From Candidatus Saccharibacteria bacterium UBA1103 (GTDB lineage: Bacteria; Patescibacteriota; Saccharimonadia; Saccharimonadales; Saccharimonadaceae), in NCBI GenBank assembly GCA_905373275.1, contig CAJPSI010000008.1:1-18933 (forward strand): 18,933 bases of DNA, written 5' to 3'. Of the stretch, positions 7,303 through 14,621 are shown piece by piece. The notes below the pieces were generated by a model. The model did no database searches. It saw only the letters and a program-made list of their open reading frames with translations, and had not been told where the DNA came from. The translations under genes were made by a program, and so were the position numbers. How positions within the stretch are numbered: position 1 is the first letter of the stretch; each line of letters begins with the position of its first letter.

Positions 7303-7331
7303 TTGACATGGCTGAATTGGTGCGATACTAT
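7303..7331 (+). promoter_or_regulatory. Strong promoter of the short A-rich transcript
   Basis: Perfect TTGACA (7303-7308), a 17-nt spacer and TACTAT (7326-7331). The expected start is near 7338. An inverted repeat (TATGTGCGTGGT at about 7269-7280 against CCGCGCACATA at about 7366-7376) brackets it. Confidence 0.85.
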
Positions 7332-7337
7332 AGTGGT

Positions 7338-7456
7338 GGTTGATGAGTAAAAAATGTATTCATGAACCGCGCACATACAAAAACAAAAATTATCAACAAT
7401 AACACAAATCAAATCTCCATAAACGACCCGAATTCTCGCAGCGGGTCGTTTTTTGT
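7338..7456 (+). ncRNA. Candidate small RNA, A-rich with intrinsic terminator
   Basis: A consensus promoter and a clean intrinsic terminator define a predicted transcript of about 118 nt. Its middle (7372-7424) contains no G at all and is mostly A and C, so it should be unstructured. A 32-codon ORF starts at ATG 7362 (MNRAHTKTKIINNN...), but its stop (7458-7460) lies after the terminator U tract, so it could not be translated to a stop codon from this transcript, and no SD is seen. A regulatory RNA with an exposed linker is more likely than a peptide gene. The class is not recognised. Confidence 0.6.
7421..7456 (+). terminator. Intrinsic terminator of the short A-rich transcript
   Basis: AAACGACCCG (7421-7430) pairs with CGGGTCGTTT (7442-7451) across an 11-nt loop, and the T run continues to 7454. 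This is a strong rho-independent terminator on the + strand. Confidence 0.9.
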
Positions 7457-7460
7457 ATGA

Positions 7461-7829
7461 CCGGTTTTTGTGGCTAGACGTTCAAGCTTGATTGCCTAGG
7501 TACGACGACATGGTGGTGATCTTGGCGTGGGGTGTTGGTTCGGATAGTGACGGCTCATGGTAAGGCGCAGAACTCCGGGGTGACGCAAAGACCGTGTGTT
7601 GCTCTTTAGAATGGTGGCGCTCAGGATTGGCGTGGTTGACGACCGATACATGGTTCGTGGTTTGGCTTGATACTGTTTACTATGGCTAAGACATCAATAA
7701 GCCTCATCATTGGACTAGAAGGTTGCTTATACAATATTTACAACGTTAATTCTGGGCATTATCAAGGATCCTGCGTCTTTATAACAGTAGTGATGATAAA
7801 AAATACAACGTATAGCGGAAGCTTAAGCG
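7461..7829. other. Gene-poor stretch with a boxA-like motif
   Basis: About 370 nt with no recognised gene. An 83-codon frame starting at 7667 runs through the downstream promoter and lacks an SD, so I do not accept it. A boxA-like TGCTCTTTA (consensus TGCTCTTTAACA) is at 7600-7608. The right part, from about 7680, is clearly more AT-rich than the left. No tRNA or known riboswitch was recognised. Confidence 0.4.
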
Positions 7830-7858
7830 TTGACAGCCGGCTAGTTGTTTGGTATAGT
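7830..7858 (+). promoter_or_regulatory. Strong promoter of the structured RNA
   Basis: Perfect TTGACA (7830-7835), a 17-nt spacer and TATAGT (7853-7858). The expected start is near 7865. Fifty nt downstream the leader contains CGCTCTTTAA (7909-7918), a boxA-like antitermination motif. Confidence 0.88.
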
Positions 7859-7864
7859 CAACCT

Positions 7865-8294
7865 AAGCTTGTAAGACAAAAAGAACTAATCAAAAGTCCG
7901 AAAAAGCTCGCTCTTTAATCTAAAATAAAAACTGACAAATATAAATTGTCCGTGTGCCGGGGCGGATCAAGCCTCGCCGAAAGTCATCAGCTGGTGAGGA
8001 GCTTGAGACGCATAGCACGCAGACTAGATCGTGTCACCGGCTGAAGTGAGGAACGCAACCACATAAGACGTTCGTCCACAGCTGAGAGTTCGTGACAGGC
8101 ATGGTAGCTGTAGTGCCACAGAGTCGTGGTGCTAGTGCTACCACTCTGTCACGAAAGCGTTGAGCGTAAGATAAAATCCAATCAGAGGGATTTTGATCCA
8201 GCTCCGCTACACATATGCTCCCGAAAGGGAGCGGTCAGTCGAGGCTTGTCTAGCTTCTGATGTGACCGTGACCCGCGCCCCATTTTTGTTTTTA
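7865..8294 (+). ncRNA. Candidate large structured RNA of unknown class (~430 nt)
   Basis: This region has no protein gene, a consensus promoter and dense base pairing. An A-rich leader (7865-7930) with a boxA-like motif precedes the folded part. A long-range closing helix is GGGGCG (7959-7964) with CGCCCC (8276-8281), and inside it a perfect 9-bp long-range helix CAAGCCTCG (7968-7976) with CGAGGCTTG (8240-8248). Local hairpins are: CAGCTGGTGA/TCACCGGCTG (7988-7997 with 8034-8043, one G-U); a 25-bp three-part stem at 8089-8155 (TTCGTGACAG/CTGTCACGAA, TGGTAGC/GCTACCA, AGTGCCAC/GTGGTGCT); AAAATCC/GGATTTT (8173-8194); and GCTCCC-GAAA-GGGAGC (8217-8232), a GNRA tetraloop. CGGTCA/TGACCG (8232-8237 with 8263-8268) could make a pseudoknot. 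A T-rich run follows at 8282-8294. It lacks the group I, group II, SRP, 6S and T-box signatures I know. Confidence 0.7.
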
Positions 8295-8414
8295 GTGGGC
8301 GGATGGGATGTCGCACTTTAGACTTCACAACTACGGAGGAAGCTGGACAGCCTCTCTTACAACATTGCCGGAGCCAAACTATTTTTACCGGTATTTTTGA
8401 TTTTGCATTAGCGG

Positions 8415-8423
8415 TATTATAAA
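8415..8423 (+). promoter_or_regulatory. -10 box of the small membrane protein gene
   Basis: Overlapping TATTAT (8415-8420) and TATAAA (8418-8423) sit 8-11 nt before ATG 8432. With no SD, the mRNA is probably leaderless. No clear -35 is seen. Confidence 0.5.
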
Positions 8424-8431
8424 CTTAGCTT

Positions 8432-8836
8432 ATGAGAAAGCGAACGATCGCTGTCGTATCTTTGGTCGGAGTAATCCTGGCGATGATTGCTCTATTCTTT
8501 GTGCTCAATATGACTAACCCGTCGGACAACGGTCCGGCGGGTATATTGTTAGTGTTGGGGCTGATCTATCTATTGAGCTATAGTTTCATTGTGTTCATGA
8601 CAATGATTATTAGATATGTTTGGGGGCTAGTTCGTCCGAGCCAACCGGTTACCACTACGTCCGACAGTAAGGTGCGACGCTCGCAGACAAAAGTGCTGGC
8701 TGTCTGTGGAGTGCTGGCCATGATGCCTCTGATCATCATCTCGCTCAACTCTATCAAGCGAATTGAGCTGACTGACGTGGTGCTGACGACAATTACCGAG
8801 GCAGTAGCAGTCTTTTATATCGTCAAGCGCCTGTAG
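8432..8836 (+). CDS. Small integral membrane protein, four predicted helices (134 aa)
   Basis: I do not recognise a family. The product has a short basic N-terminus (MRKR) and four hydrophobic stretches: about residues 6-27, 35-65 (long, perhaps one helix plus a turn), 87-106 and 112-131. A hydrophilic Ser/Thr/Lys loop lies at about 68-86. It ends YIVKRL. It is not a secreted protein with a cleavable signal; the first segment is more likely a membrane anchor. It sits alone between the structured RNA and the Pro/Thr-rich gene, which has its own -10 box, so it may be monocistronic. Because it lies next to a secretion-type ATPase locus, a membrane role there is possible but unsupported. Confidence 0.75.
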   Translation: MRKRTIAVVSLVGVILAMIALFFVLNMTNPSDNGPAGILLVLGLIYLLSYSFIVFMTMIIRYVWGLVRPSQPVTTTSDSKVRRSQTKVLAVCGVLAMMPLIIISLNSIKRIELTDVVLTTITEAVAVFYIVKRL

Positions 8837-8945
8837 ATGTACTGCCAAAGTGGGGCTACTATGGGGTAGAGTTGTATGCCGGAGCCGGTTGGCCGGTGCG
8901 GTTGAAAACTGCTGATTTCTCATGTTAATCTGACCGTGGTTATGC

Positions 8946-8951
8946 TATACT
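8946..8951 (+). promoter_or_regulatory. -10 box of the Pro/Thr-rich protein gene
   Basis: TATACT at 8946-8951 lies 9 nt before ATG 8961, predicting a leaderless or near-leaderless mRNA. No SD and no good -35 are seen. Confidence 0.5.
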
Positions 8952-8960
8952 GTATCAGTA

Positions 8961-9395
8961 ATGGAACCGAGTGCAGGCACGCCCAATTTTAATACCGCTC
9001 CCAGACCGGGTAATAACGTCGAGAGTGGCGGTAACCAGCTACCCCAGTACAACGTAGACCCCGGCACAACGATTGACAGTAGTCCGAATAATCTTAACCA
9101 AGCACCAATGGGGCATGAGCAGCTGCCCAGTGCCGAGGAGTTGGCATTGCCGAGCCAGGCGATCACTGTCAACCCGGTGGCTCAGACCACTCAGCCAACC
9201 ACTACCACCTCTACTACTACACCGGTTGACCCTGTGGTGGTTGATGCAGAGAAATTTAATCGGGTCTGGGTAGATAAGACTAAGCAGACCATTAGTGCCA
9301 CCGAGACCGATCCTTACGAGCAGGCACATCAGATTGCTCAGCTGATGCAGGGATATCTAAAGGAACGTTATGGTAAAATTATTAACAGTAAATAG
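8961..9395 (+). CDS. Pro/Thr/Asn-rich protein preceding the type IV secretion ATPase (144 aa)
   Basis: The first ~92 residues are low complexity (Pro, Asn, Gln, Thr, Ser, including 'TTQPTTTTSTTTP') and should be disordered. The last ~50 residues, from 'VVVDAEKFNRVWVDKTKQT' to 'QIAQLMQGYLKERYGKII', look like a small helical domain. There is no signal peptide or membrane segment. It is 43 nt upstream of the large secretion-type ATPase on the same strand and probably co-transcribed. By position it may be a small cytoplasmic partner of that ATPase; I associate similar disordered-plus-helical small proteins with this locus in CPR genomes, but cannot verify that here. Function unknown. Confidence 0.78.
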   Translation: MEPSAGTPNFNTAPRPGNNVESGGNQLPQYNVDPGTTIDSSPNNLNQAPMGHEQLPSAEELALPSQAITVNPVAQTTQPTTTTSTTTPVDPVVVDAEKFNRVWVDKTKQTISATETDPYEQAHQIAQLMQGYLKERYGKIINSK

Positions 9396-9438
9396 AAGTG
9401 GGCAAGTAGACACCGCTTAACATTAGGATAAAACTGGG

Positions 9439-12400
9439 ATGGGCATGGGTAATCTGATCGCAACGCTGGTGAGTGCACTGGTCTTCATCGGTGTGATGGC
9501 GGTTATTATCACGATTGCCTACATGGCGTTTCGCAAAGAAGTACGAGGGCGCAAGAACTACGAGCGAGCCCTTAAGATGGTCCAGGTGATGATCCAGCTG
9601 CCGCCAAGTAGCGAGGATAAAGAGGTGGGCAGCAGGGATATTCGTGACGTGACCGACGAGAGCATCTCTCAGGCTCAGACTATGTATGACATCATCGCCA
9701 GTACGGCTACCAAAGGGTTTCATAGTCGGATCTATGGTCAGCGCCATATCTCATTTGAGATTATCGCTCATGATGGGCTGGTCCACTACTATGTGGCAGT
9801 GCCGTTTCTGCTGCTGGATAATATCAAGCAGGCTGTTATAGCAGCATATCCGACGGCTCGCCTGGAGGAAGTGGCTGAAATAAATGTGTTCAACAGAGCA
9901 AGTAAGATGAGCGGCACTCTGGGCGGTGAGATGCACTTGTCCCGCCCCTACCTATTTCCAATTGCCACCTATAAGGACACCAAGCGTGATGCCATGGGGG
10001 CGATTCTTAACGCTCTCACTATGGCCGGACGAGGTGATGGTGTGGCGGTGCAAATCTTATTACGTCCGGCTAAGCCGAATTGGGCGCACAAGATCGACGA
10101 TCGGGTGCAAGATATTCGGGATGGTAAAAAGAGTGCCAGTGGCAATCGCAAAGGCTCGGCGGCTCTAGCCTATGCCGGTCAGATATTAGAGGCGCTCTGG
10201 AAACCGCCCGATGAAATAAATAAAGAGAAAGAGACCAAGCCACTGAGCGGTACTGATCAGACCAGGGTGGAGCAGATGGAGGAAAAAGCCCGGCATGCCG
10301 GCTACGAAGTGATGATTCGCCTGGTGGTATCGACGCCGAACTCGGCTCGCTCGCAGGCACTCTTGACCAGTTTGCAGTCCGCTTTCGCTCTCTACACTTT
10401 GCCGACCGGTAACGGCTTTAAGTTTGAGCCGACTAGTGACATCAAGAGCTTTGTGACGGATTACATCATGCGCTTCTTCCCGGCCGAGAAGTCGTCAGAT
10501 ATTCTTAACTCGGTCGAGCTGGCGACTATCTTTCATTTGCCCAATCAGACCAACATCCCGTCGTCTCAGGTAGAGCGTCAGACCTTCCGAGAGATTGATG
10601 GCCCGACCCAAGCGATGAATGACGGGATCTTGCTAGGTAACAATGTTTTCCGGGGCGTGGTCAAGCCGATCAGGCTTTCCTTAGATGATAGGCGTCGTCA
10701 TACTTACATCATGGGCTCAACCGGTATGGGTAAGTCGGTCTTGCTCAAGCGCTTGGCGCTGCAGGACATGATCAATGGCGATGGCTTTGCCTTCATCGAC
10801 CCGCACGGCGATGCGGCGGAGGATATCTTGCGTATGGTGCCAAGAGAACGAGTTAACGATGTGATCTACTTTAACCCAACCGATTCAGACAACCCGATCG
10901 GCATGAACTTATTTGAGGTCAGCAAAGATGATCCTGATCCAGCCCGCACTAAGGACTACATAATTTCAGAGACGATGAATATGCTTTACTCGCTTTATGA
11001 CCCGAATCACCAAGGCTTCGTCGGACCTCGGATGGCGAACATTGTCCGCTATGCCGCTTTGTTACTGATGGATAGCCCGGGCGGCGGCACCTTTATGGAT
11101 ATCCCGAAGGTACTGCGTGACCCGGACTTCACTAAGCCTCGCATCAAATATCTTCGCACCCAGCAAGCGATCGATTTCTGGACGAAGGAATGGCCCAATG
11201 CCCAACGATCCAATGACGCCGGTGAGGTAACCAGCTGGGTGGTGTCTAAGTGGGCGGACTTCGAGAATGTCGTCATTAGTAATGTTCTGGGGCAGCTTCA
11301 CTCGGGGTTAAACCTGCGAGAGATCATGGACAAACGCAAGATCCTGCTGGTTAACCTATCGAAAGGTAAGTTAGGCGACATCCCCGCTAAGCTTCTCGGT
11401 ATGGTCTTCGTGATGAAGTTCCAGGCAGCGGCTATGTCTCGGGCTAATATCCCGGAGGAGGAGAGGAAGGATTTCTGTCTGTATGTCGATGAGTTTCAGA
11501 ACTTCGCTACCGACTCATTTGAATCAATTCTCTCTGAGGCTCGTAAGTATCGGCTGAACTTGATCGTGGCTAATCAGTTTATGGGGCAGCTGACTGATAA
11601 AATCAGGGGGGCGATCGTTGGTAATGTTGGCACCTATATTATTGGACGAGTCGGCTCAGACGACGTGGAAAATGTAGTCAAGATGTTCCAGCCGACCTTC
11701 CAGCCGGAGGACTTGCTCTTTATGCCCAACTATACGGCAGCGGTAAAGATGTTGGTCAATGGCGCACCGACGGCACCCTTTACCATGTCCTTGCCACCAC
11801 TCAAAGTGCAGACAAATGACGACCTGGCTAAGTCGCTGATCAGGCTTTCGGCAGAACGATATGGTCGTCCTCGGGCAGAAGTCGAGGCGGAGATCGAAAA
11901 GCGTCTATCGACTACGGCGAACGCACCGGCTCGCAAGCCCGCTAACTCCGTTGTTACTATCGATAAGGGTACGGCAGCGTCGCAGCCGTCTTCTAATGAC
12001 TTCTTGCAGAACTGGCTAGCCAAACGCCAAGCATCCGGCCAGCCGGTTGCCCAGCAACCTATCTCGCCTCAGCCGATTAGTCAGCCTCAGCCTAGAGCTG
12101 CTCAGCCGGGAACTCACTCGGCTCCATCGACGTTATCCACACCGATGTCAATGATAGGGCAGAGCCAGCCGACCATGTCATCCGCCCAGTCGGCTCAGCC
12201 GATCCCACCGGCTCAGCCGACTTTAGTCTCGCCGGCGCCGTCAGCCCCATTGCCGCCCCCGGCTCCGGCCACTCCGCCGACTCCACCCAATACGGAGCAC
12301 TACTATAATCGGGTTAATGCCCCCGCTCAGACTCCGGTGACTAATCCGCCGACTGCCCCGGACACTTCGCCGACTCCGCCACTGGCTCAACCGGCTAGCC

Positions 12401-12444
12401 GATCGGATGATGACTCGGAAGCACTGACTCTACATTTTCATTAG
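9439..12444 (+). CDS. Type IV secretion system DNA-binding/VirB4-TraG-like ATPase (1001 aa)
   Basis: An N-terminal membrane anchor (about residues 5-30) is followed by a cytoplasmic region without obvious motifs, then a VirD4/TraG/VirB4-type motor domain. Walker A GSTGMGKS is at 426-433, the 'FIDPHGD' motif is at about 452-458, and Walker B is L-Y-V-D684-E685-F-Q. After it comes 'ILSEARKYRLNLIVANQFMGQL', typical of coupling and secretion ATPases. Residues ~840-1001 are Pro/Gln/Ser/Ala-rich, with long runs such as 'PAPATPPTPP', and are likely disordered. It would energise DNA or protein transfer, or pilus work, at the membrane. No relaxase or other VirB gene lies within the window, so this is not a conjugative island here. 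ATG 9439 has a weak SD (AGGA, 10 nt upstream); ATG 9445 is an alternative. Confidence 0.9.
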   Translation: MGMGNLIATLVSALVFIGVMAVIITIAYMAFRKEVRGRKNYERALKMVQVMIQLPPSSEDKEVGSRDIRDVTDESISQAQTMYDIIASTATKGFHSRIYGQRHISFEIIAHDGLVHYYVAVPFLLLDNIKQAVIAAYPTARLEEVAEINVFNRASKMSGTLGGEMHLSRPYLFPIATYKDTKRDAMGAILNALTMAGRGDGVAVQILLRPAKPNWAHKIDDRVQDIRDGKKSASGNRKGSAALAYAGQILEALWKPPDEINKEKETKPLSGTDQTRVEQMEEKARHAGYEVMIRLVVSTPNSARSQALLTSLQSAFALYTLPTGNGFKFEPTSDIKSFVTDYIMRFFPAEKSSDILNSVELATIFHLPNQTNIPSSQVERQTFREIDGPTQAMNDGILLGNNVFRGVVKPIRLSLDDRRRHTYIMGSTGMGKSVLLKRLALQDMINGDGFAFIDPHGDAAEDILRMVPRERVNDVIYFNPTDSDNPIGMNLFEVSKDDPDPARTKDYIISETMNMLYSLYDPNHQGFVGPRMANIVRYAALLLMDSPGGGTFMDIPKVLRDPDFTKPRIKYLRTQQAIDFWTKEWPNAQRSNDAGEVTSWVVSKWADFENVVISNVLGQLHSGLNLREIMDKRKILLVNLSKGKLGDIPAKLLGMVFVMKFQAAAMSRANIPEEERKDFCLYVDEFQNFATDSFESILSEARKYRLNLIVANQFMGQLTDKIRGAIVGNVGTYIIGRVGSDDVENVVKMFQPTFQPEDLLFMPNYTAAVKMLVNGAPTAPFTMSLPPLKVQTNDDLAKSLIRLSAERYGRPRAEVEAEIEKRLSTTANAPARKPANSVVTIDKGTAASQPSSNDFLQNWLAKRQASGQPVAQQPISPQPISQPQPRAAQPGTHSAPSTLSTPMSMIGQSQPTMSSAQSAQPIPPAQPTLVSPAPSAPLPPPAPATPPTPPNTEHYYNRVNAPAQTPVTNPPTAPDTSPTPPLAQPASRSDDDSEALTLHFH

Positions 12445-12557
12445 CAGGACAGACCGCTGCTACGCTCTACAGCCTAGACGACTCGAAAGCTGGCTTATGG
12501 CGTCTGGTAGCCTTGGCGGGCTTTGAGGGCTGAATCACGGCATTTTTATAGTACCTA

Positions 12558-12566
12558 TGATATACT
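12558..12566 (+). promoter_or_regulatory. gyrBA promoter, extended -10
   Basis: TGA-TATACT (12558-12566) is an extended -10 element with no good -35. The expected start is near 12573, giving a ~33-nt leader. A GAGAGGG run at 12584-12590 is the only SD-like sequence, and its 16-nt spacing to ATG 12607 is long. Confidence 0.55.
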
Positions 12567-12606
12567 ATGTTAAGTTAACTGTAGAGAGGGATAAATTAGA
12601 TAGATT

Positions 12607-14607
12607 ATGGCAAAGAGTAGATCAAATGCAGATGACTATGATTCCAGTCAAATCCAAGTCCTGGAGGGCTTGGAGCCGGTTCGCAAGCGACCCGGCATGT
12701 ACATCGGTTCGACCGGCTATGACGGGGCGCACCACCTGATCAAAGAAATCGCTGACAACAGTGTCGACGAAGCCATTGCCGGCTATGGGACGATGGTGCT
12801 GGTCGAGCTGCTGGCGGATGGTGGTTGCCGAGTGACTGATGACGGGCGGGGTATCCCGGTTGATATTCACCCCAAGACCGGCAAATCAACTCTTGAGACC
12901 GTACTGACTATTCTGCACGCCGGCGGTAAGTTTGGCGGTGGTGGCTATAAGGTATCATCGGGCTTGCATGGTGTCGGCTCGTCGGTAGTTAATGCCTTGT
13001 CGGAGAAGTTTATCGCCGAAGTGTCGCATCATGGACAGCTCTATCGGATTGAGTTCTCTGAGGGTAAGCCGGTGTCTAAGCTGGAAAAGCTCGGTCAGAC
13101 TGACATGACGAGAGGCACTCGAATCACTTTCTATCCGGACAAGCAGATCTTTAAGGAGTTTAGCAAGTTTGACCGTAACTGGGTGCTGAAGTATCTACGC
13201 CACCAGGCTTATCTGACTAAGGGCATCCGAGCCAAGCTGATCGACTATCGAGACAACGAAGCCCACCCCTTCCGCTACGAGTTTTACTTTGACGGCGGGA
13301 TCAGATCGTACGTTAAGCATCTTAATGCGGGCAAGGAAACGCTAAGCCCCGATGTGTTTTATGTTGAGAAGAAGGTAGAAGACTCGGAGGTTGAGATTGC
13401 CATACAGTATAACGATGGCTACAGCGAGAACGTCATGCCTTTTGCTAATAACGTGTACAACCCGGAGGGTGGTACACATCTGATGGGCTTTCGAGCGGCG
13501 ATGACCCGAGTAGTGAATGATTATGCTCGCAAAGTCGGACTGCTTAAAGAAAAAGAGGAGAATCTGACCGGTGATGACATCAGGGAAGGGCAGACGGCGG
13601 CGATCTTGGTCAAGATCCCCGACCCGCAGTTCGAGGGGCAGACCAAGAATAAGCTGGGCAACCCTGAGGTACGTCGTTATGTGGATCAAGTAACGAGCGA
13701 GTACTTTGCTTATTATCTGGAGGAAAATCCGGCTACTGCTAAGAAGATAGTGAATAAGGTCATCTTAGCGGCACGAGCCCGCCGAGCGGCTCGGGCTGCC
13801 CGGGAGAGCGTCATCCGCAAGAATCCGCTAGAGGGAGCGTCGTTGCCGGGTAAACTGGCCGACTGTAGTAGTCGCAACCCTGACGAATGTGAGCTCTACA
13901 TCGTTGAGGGTAATTCAGCCGGTGGGTCAGCCAAGTCGGGGCGCAACTCCAAGACTCAGGCGATCTTACCTCTGAGGGGTAAAGTGCTAAATACCGAGCG
14001 GGCTCGACTGGATCGGATGCTGGGTAATGCCGAGATCGTCTCCTTGATCAAGGGAATGGGGGTTGGCATCGGCGACCAGTTTGACATCAAAGGGCTACGC
14101 TACAATCGGATCATCATCATGACCGATGCTGATGTCGATGGCTCGCACATCTCGACTTTACTGCTGACTTTCTTCTTCCGCTACATGCCACAGGTGGTCG
14201 AGAATGGACATGTCTATCTAGCCAAGCCGCCACTGTTTGAGCTGGTGCGTAGCGGCAATAAGCCCTCTGATTATGTTTACGATGAGCCGGACTTGGATCC
14301 GCTCTTAGATAGCCAGATTGAGGCGAGACGAGCTAGTGGCGCTAAGATCGACCCGTCACAAGAGCGGTTCAAACAGGCAGGTTATTCAGCGCAGAAGCGC
14401 TACAAAGGTTTAGGCGAGATGAACCCGACCCAGCTGTGGGAGACGACTATGGATCCGGAGCGGCGGGTCTTGACTCAGGTCAAGGTGTCAGACCTGGAGA
14501 AGGCTGATGCTATCTTCAACAAGCTGATGGGTGATGCCGTCGAGCCGCGCAAAGCCTTTATTCAGAGCCGAGCAGCTGATATTAAGATGGAAGACCTGGA
14601 TGTCTAG
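12607..14607 (+). CDS. gyrB: DNA gyrase subunit B
   Basis: GyrB supplies the ATPase of gyrase, which introduces negative supercoils. The GHKL ATPase motifs are present: E47-IADN51-SVDEA, D78-DGRGIPV, and the Gly-rich lid with 'SSGLHGVGSSVVNAL' starting near 117. The transducer includes the Q-T-K motif ('EGQTKNKLGNPEVR'). The Toprim domain has E434-GNSAGG and D507-ADVDG, the Mg-binding and cleavage residues. The tail ends '...PRKAFIQSRAADIKMEDLDV'. At 666 aa it is the short form lacking the large insert of E. coli GyrB, normal outside Proteobacteria. ATG 12607 is the first start after an in-frame stop at 12601. gyrA follows after 14 nt. ParE is the alternative, but the gyrA partner carries a GyrA-box, so GyrB is preferred. 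Confidence 0.96.
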   Translation: MAKSRSNADDYDSSQIQVLEGLEPVRKRPGMYIGSTGYDGAHHLIKEIADNSVDEAIAGYGTMVLVELLADGGCRVTDDGRGIPVDIHPKTGKSTLETVLTILHAGGKFGGGGYKVSSGLHGVGSSVVNALSEKFIAEVSHHGQLYRIEFSEGKPVSKLEKLGQTDMTRGTRITFYPDKQIFKEFSKFDRNWVLKYLRHQAYLTKGIRAKLIDYRDNEAHPFRYEFYFDGGIRSYVKHLNAGKETLSPDVFYVEKKVEDSEVEIAIQYNDGYSENVMPFANNVYNPEGGTHLMGFRAAMTRVVNDYARKVGLLKEKEENLTGDDIREGQTAAILVKIPDPQFEGQTKNKLGNPEVRRYVDQVTSEYFAYYLEENPATAKKIVNKVILAARARRAARAARESVIRKNPLEGASLPGKLADCSSRNPDECELYIVEGNSAGGSAKSGRNSKTQAILPLRGKVLNTERARLDRMLGNAEIVSLIKGMGVGIGDQFDIKGLRYNRIIIMTDADVDGSHISTLLLTFFFRYMPQVVENGHVYLAKPPLFELVRSGNKPSDYVYDEPDLDPLLDSQIEARRASGAKIDPSQERFKQAGYSAQKRYKGLGEMNPTQLWETTMDPERRVLTQVKVSDLEKADAIFNKLMGDAVEPRKAFIQSRAADIKMEDLDV

Positions 14608-14621
14608 AGGAGGAGTGACTA

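Noticed and set aside
7362..7460. 32-codon ORF (MNRAHTKTK...) in the short A-rich transcript
   Set aside because: The stop codon lies beyond the intrinsic terminator and there is no SD, so it is unlikely to be a real peptide gene.
7667..7918. 83-codon frame in the gene-poor region
   Set aside because: It contains the consensus promoter and boxA-like leader of the structured RNA, has no SD or -10 geometry, and the product resembles no folded protein.
7865..8294. Group I or group II intron
   Set aside because: A GTGTG near 7952 and a GACTAGA at 8022 recall intron motifs, but no matching group I P7 partner and no group II domain V were found, and the element is not inside a gene.
7461..8431. 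CRISPR array or tracrRNA-like region
   Set aside because: No regularly spaced direct repeats and no cas genes are present.
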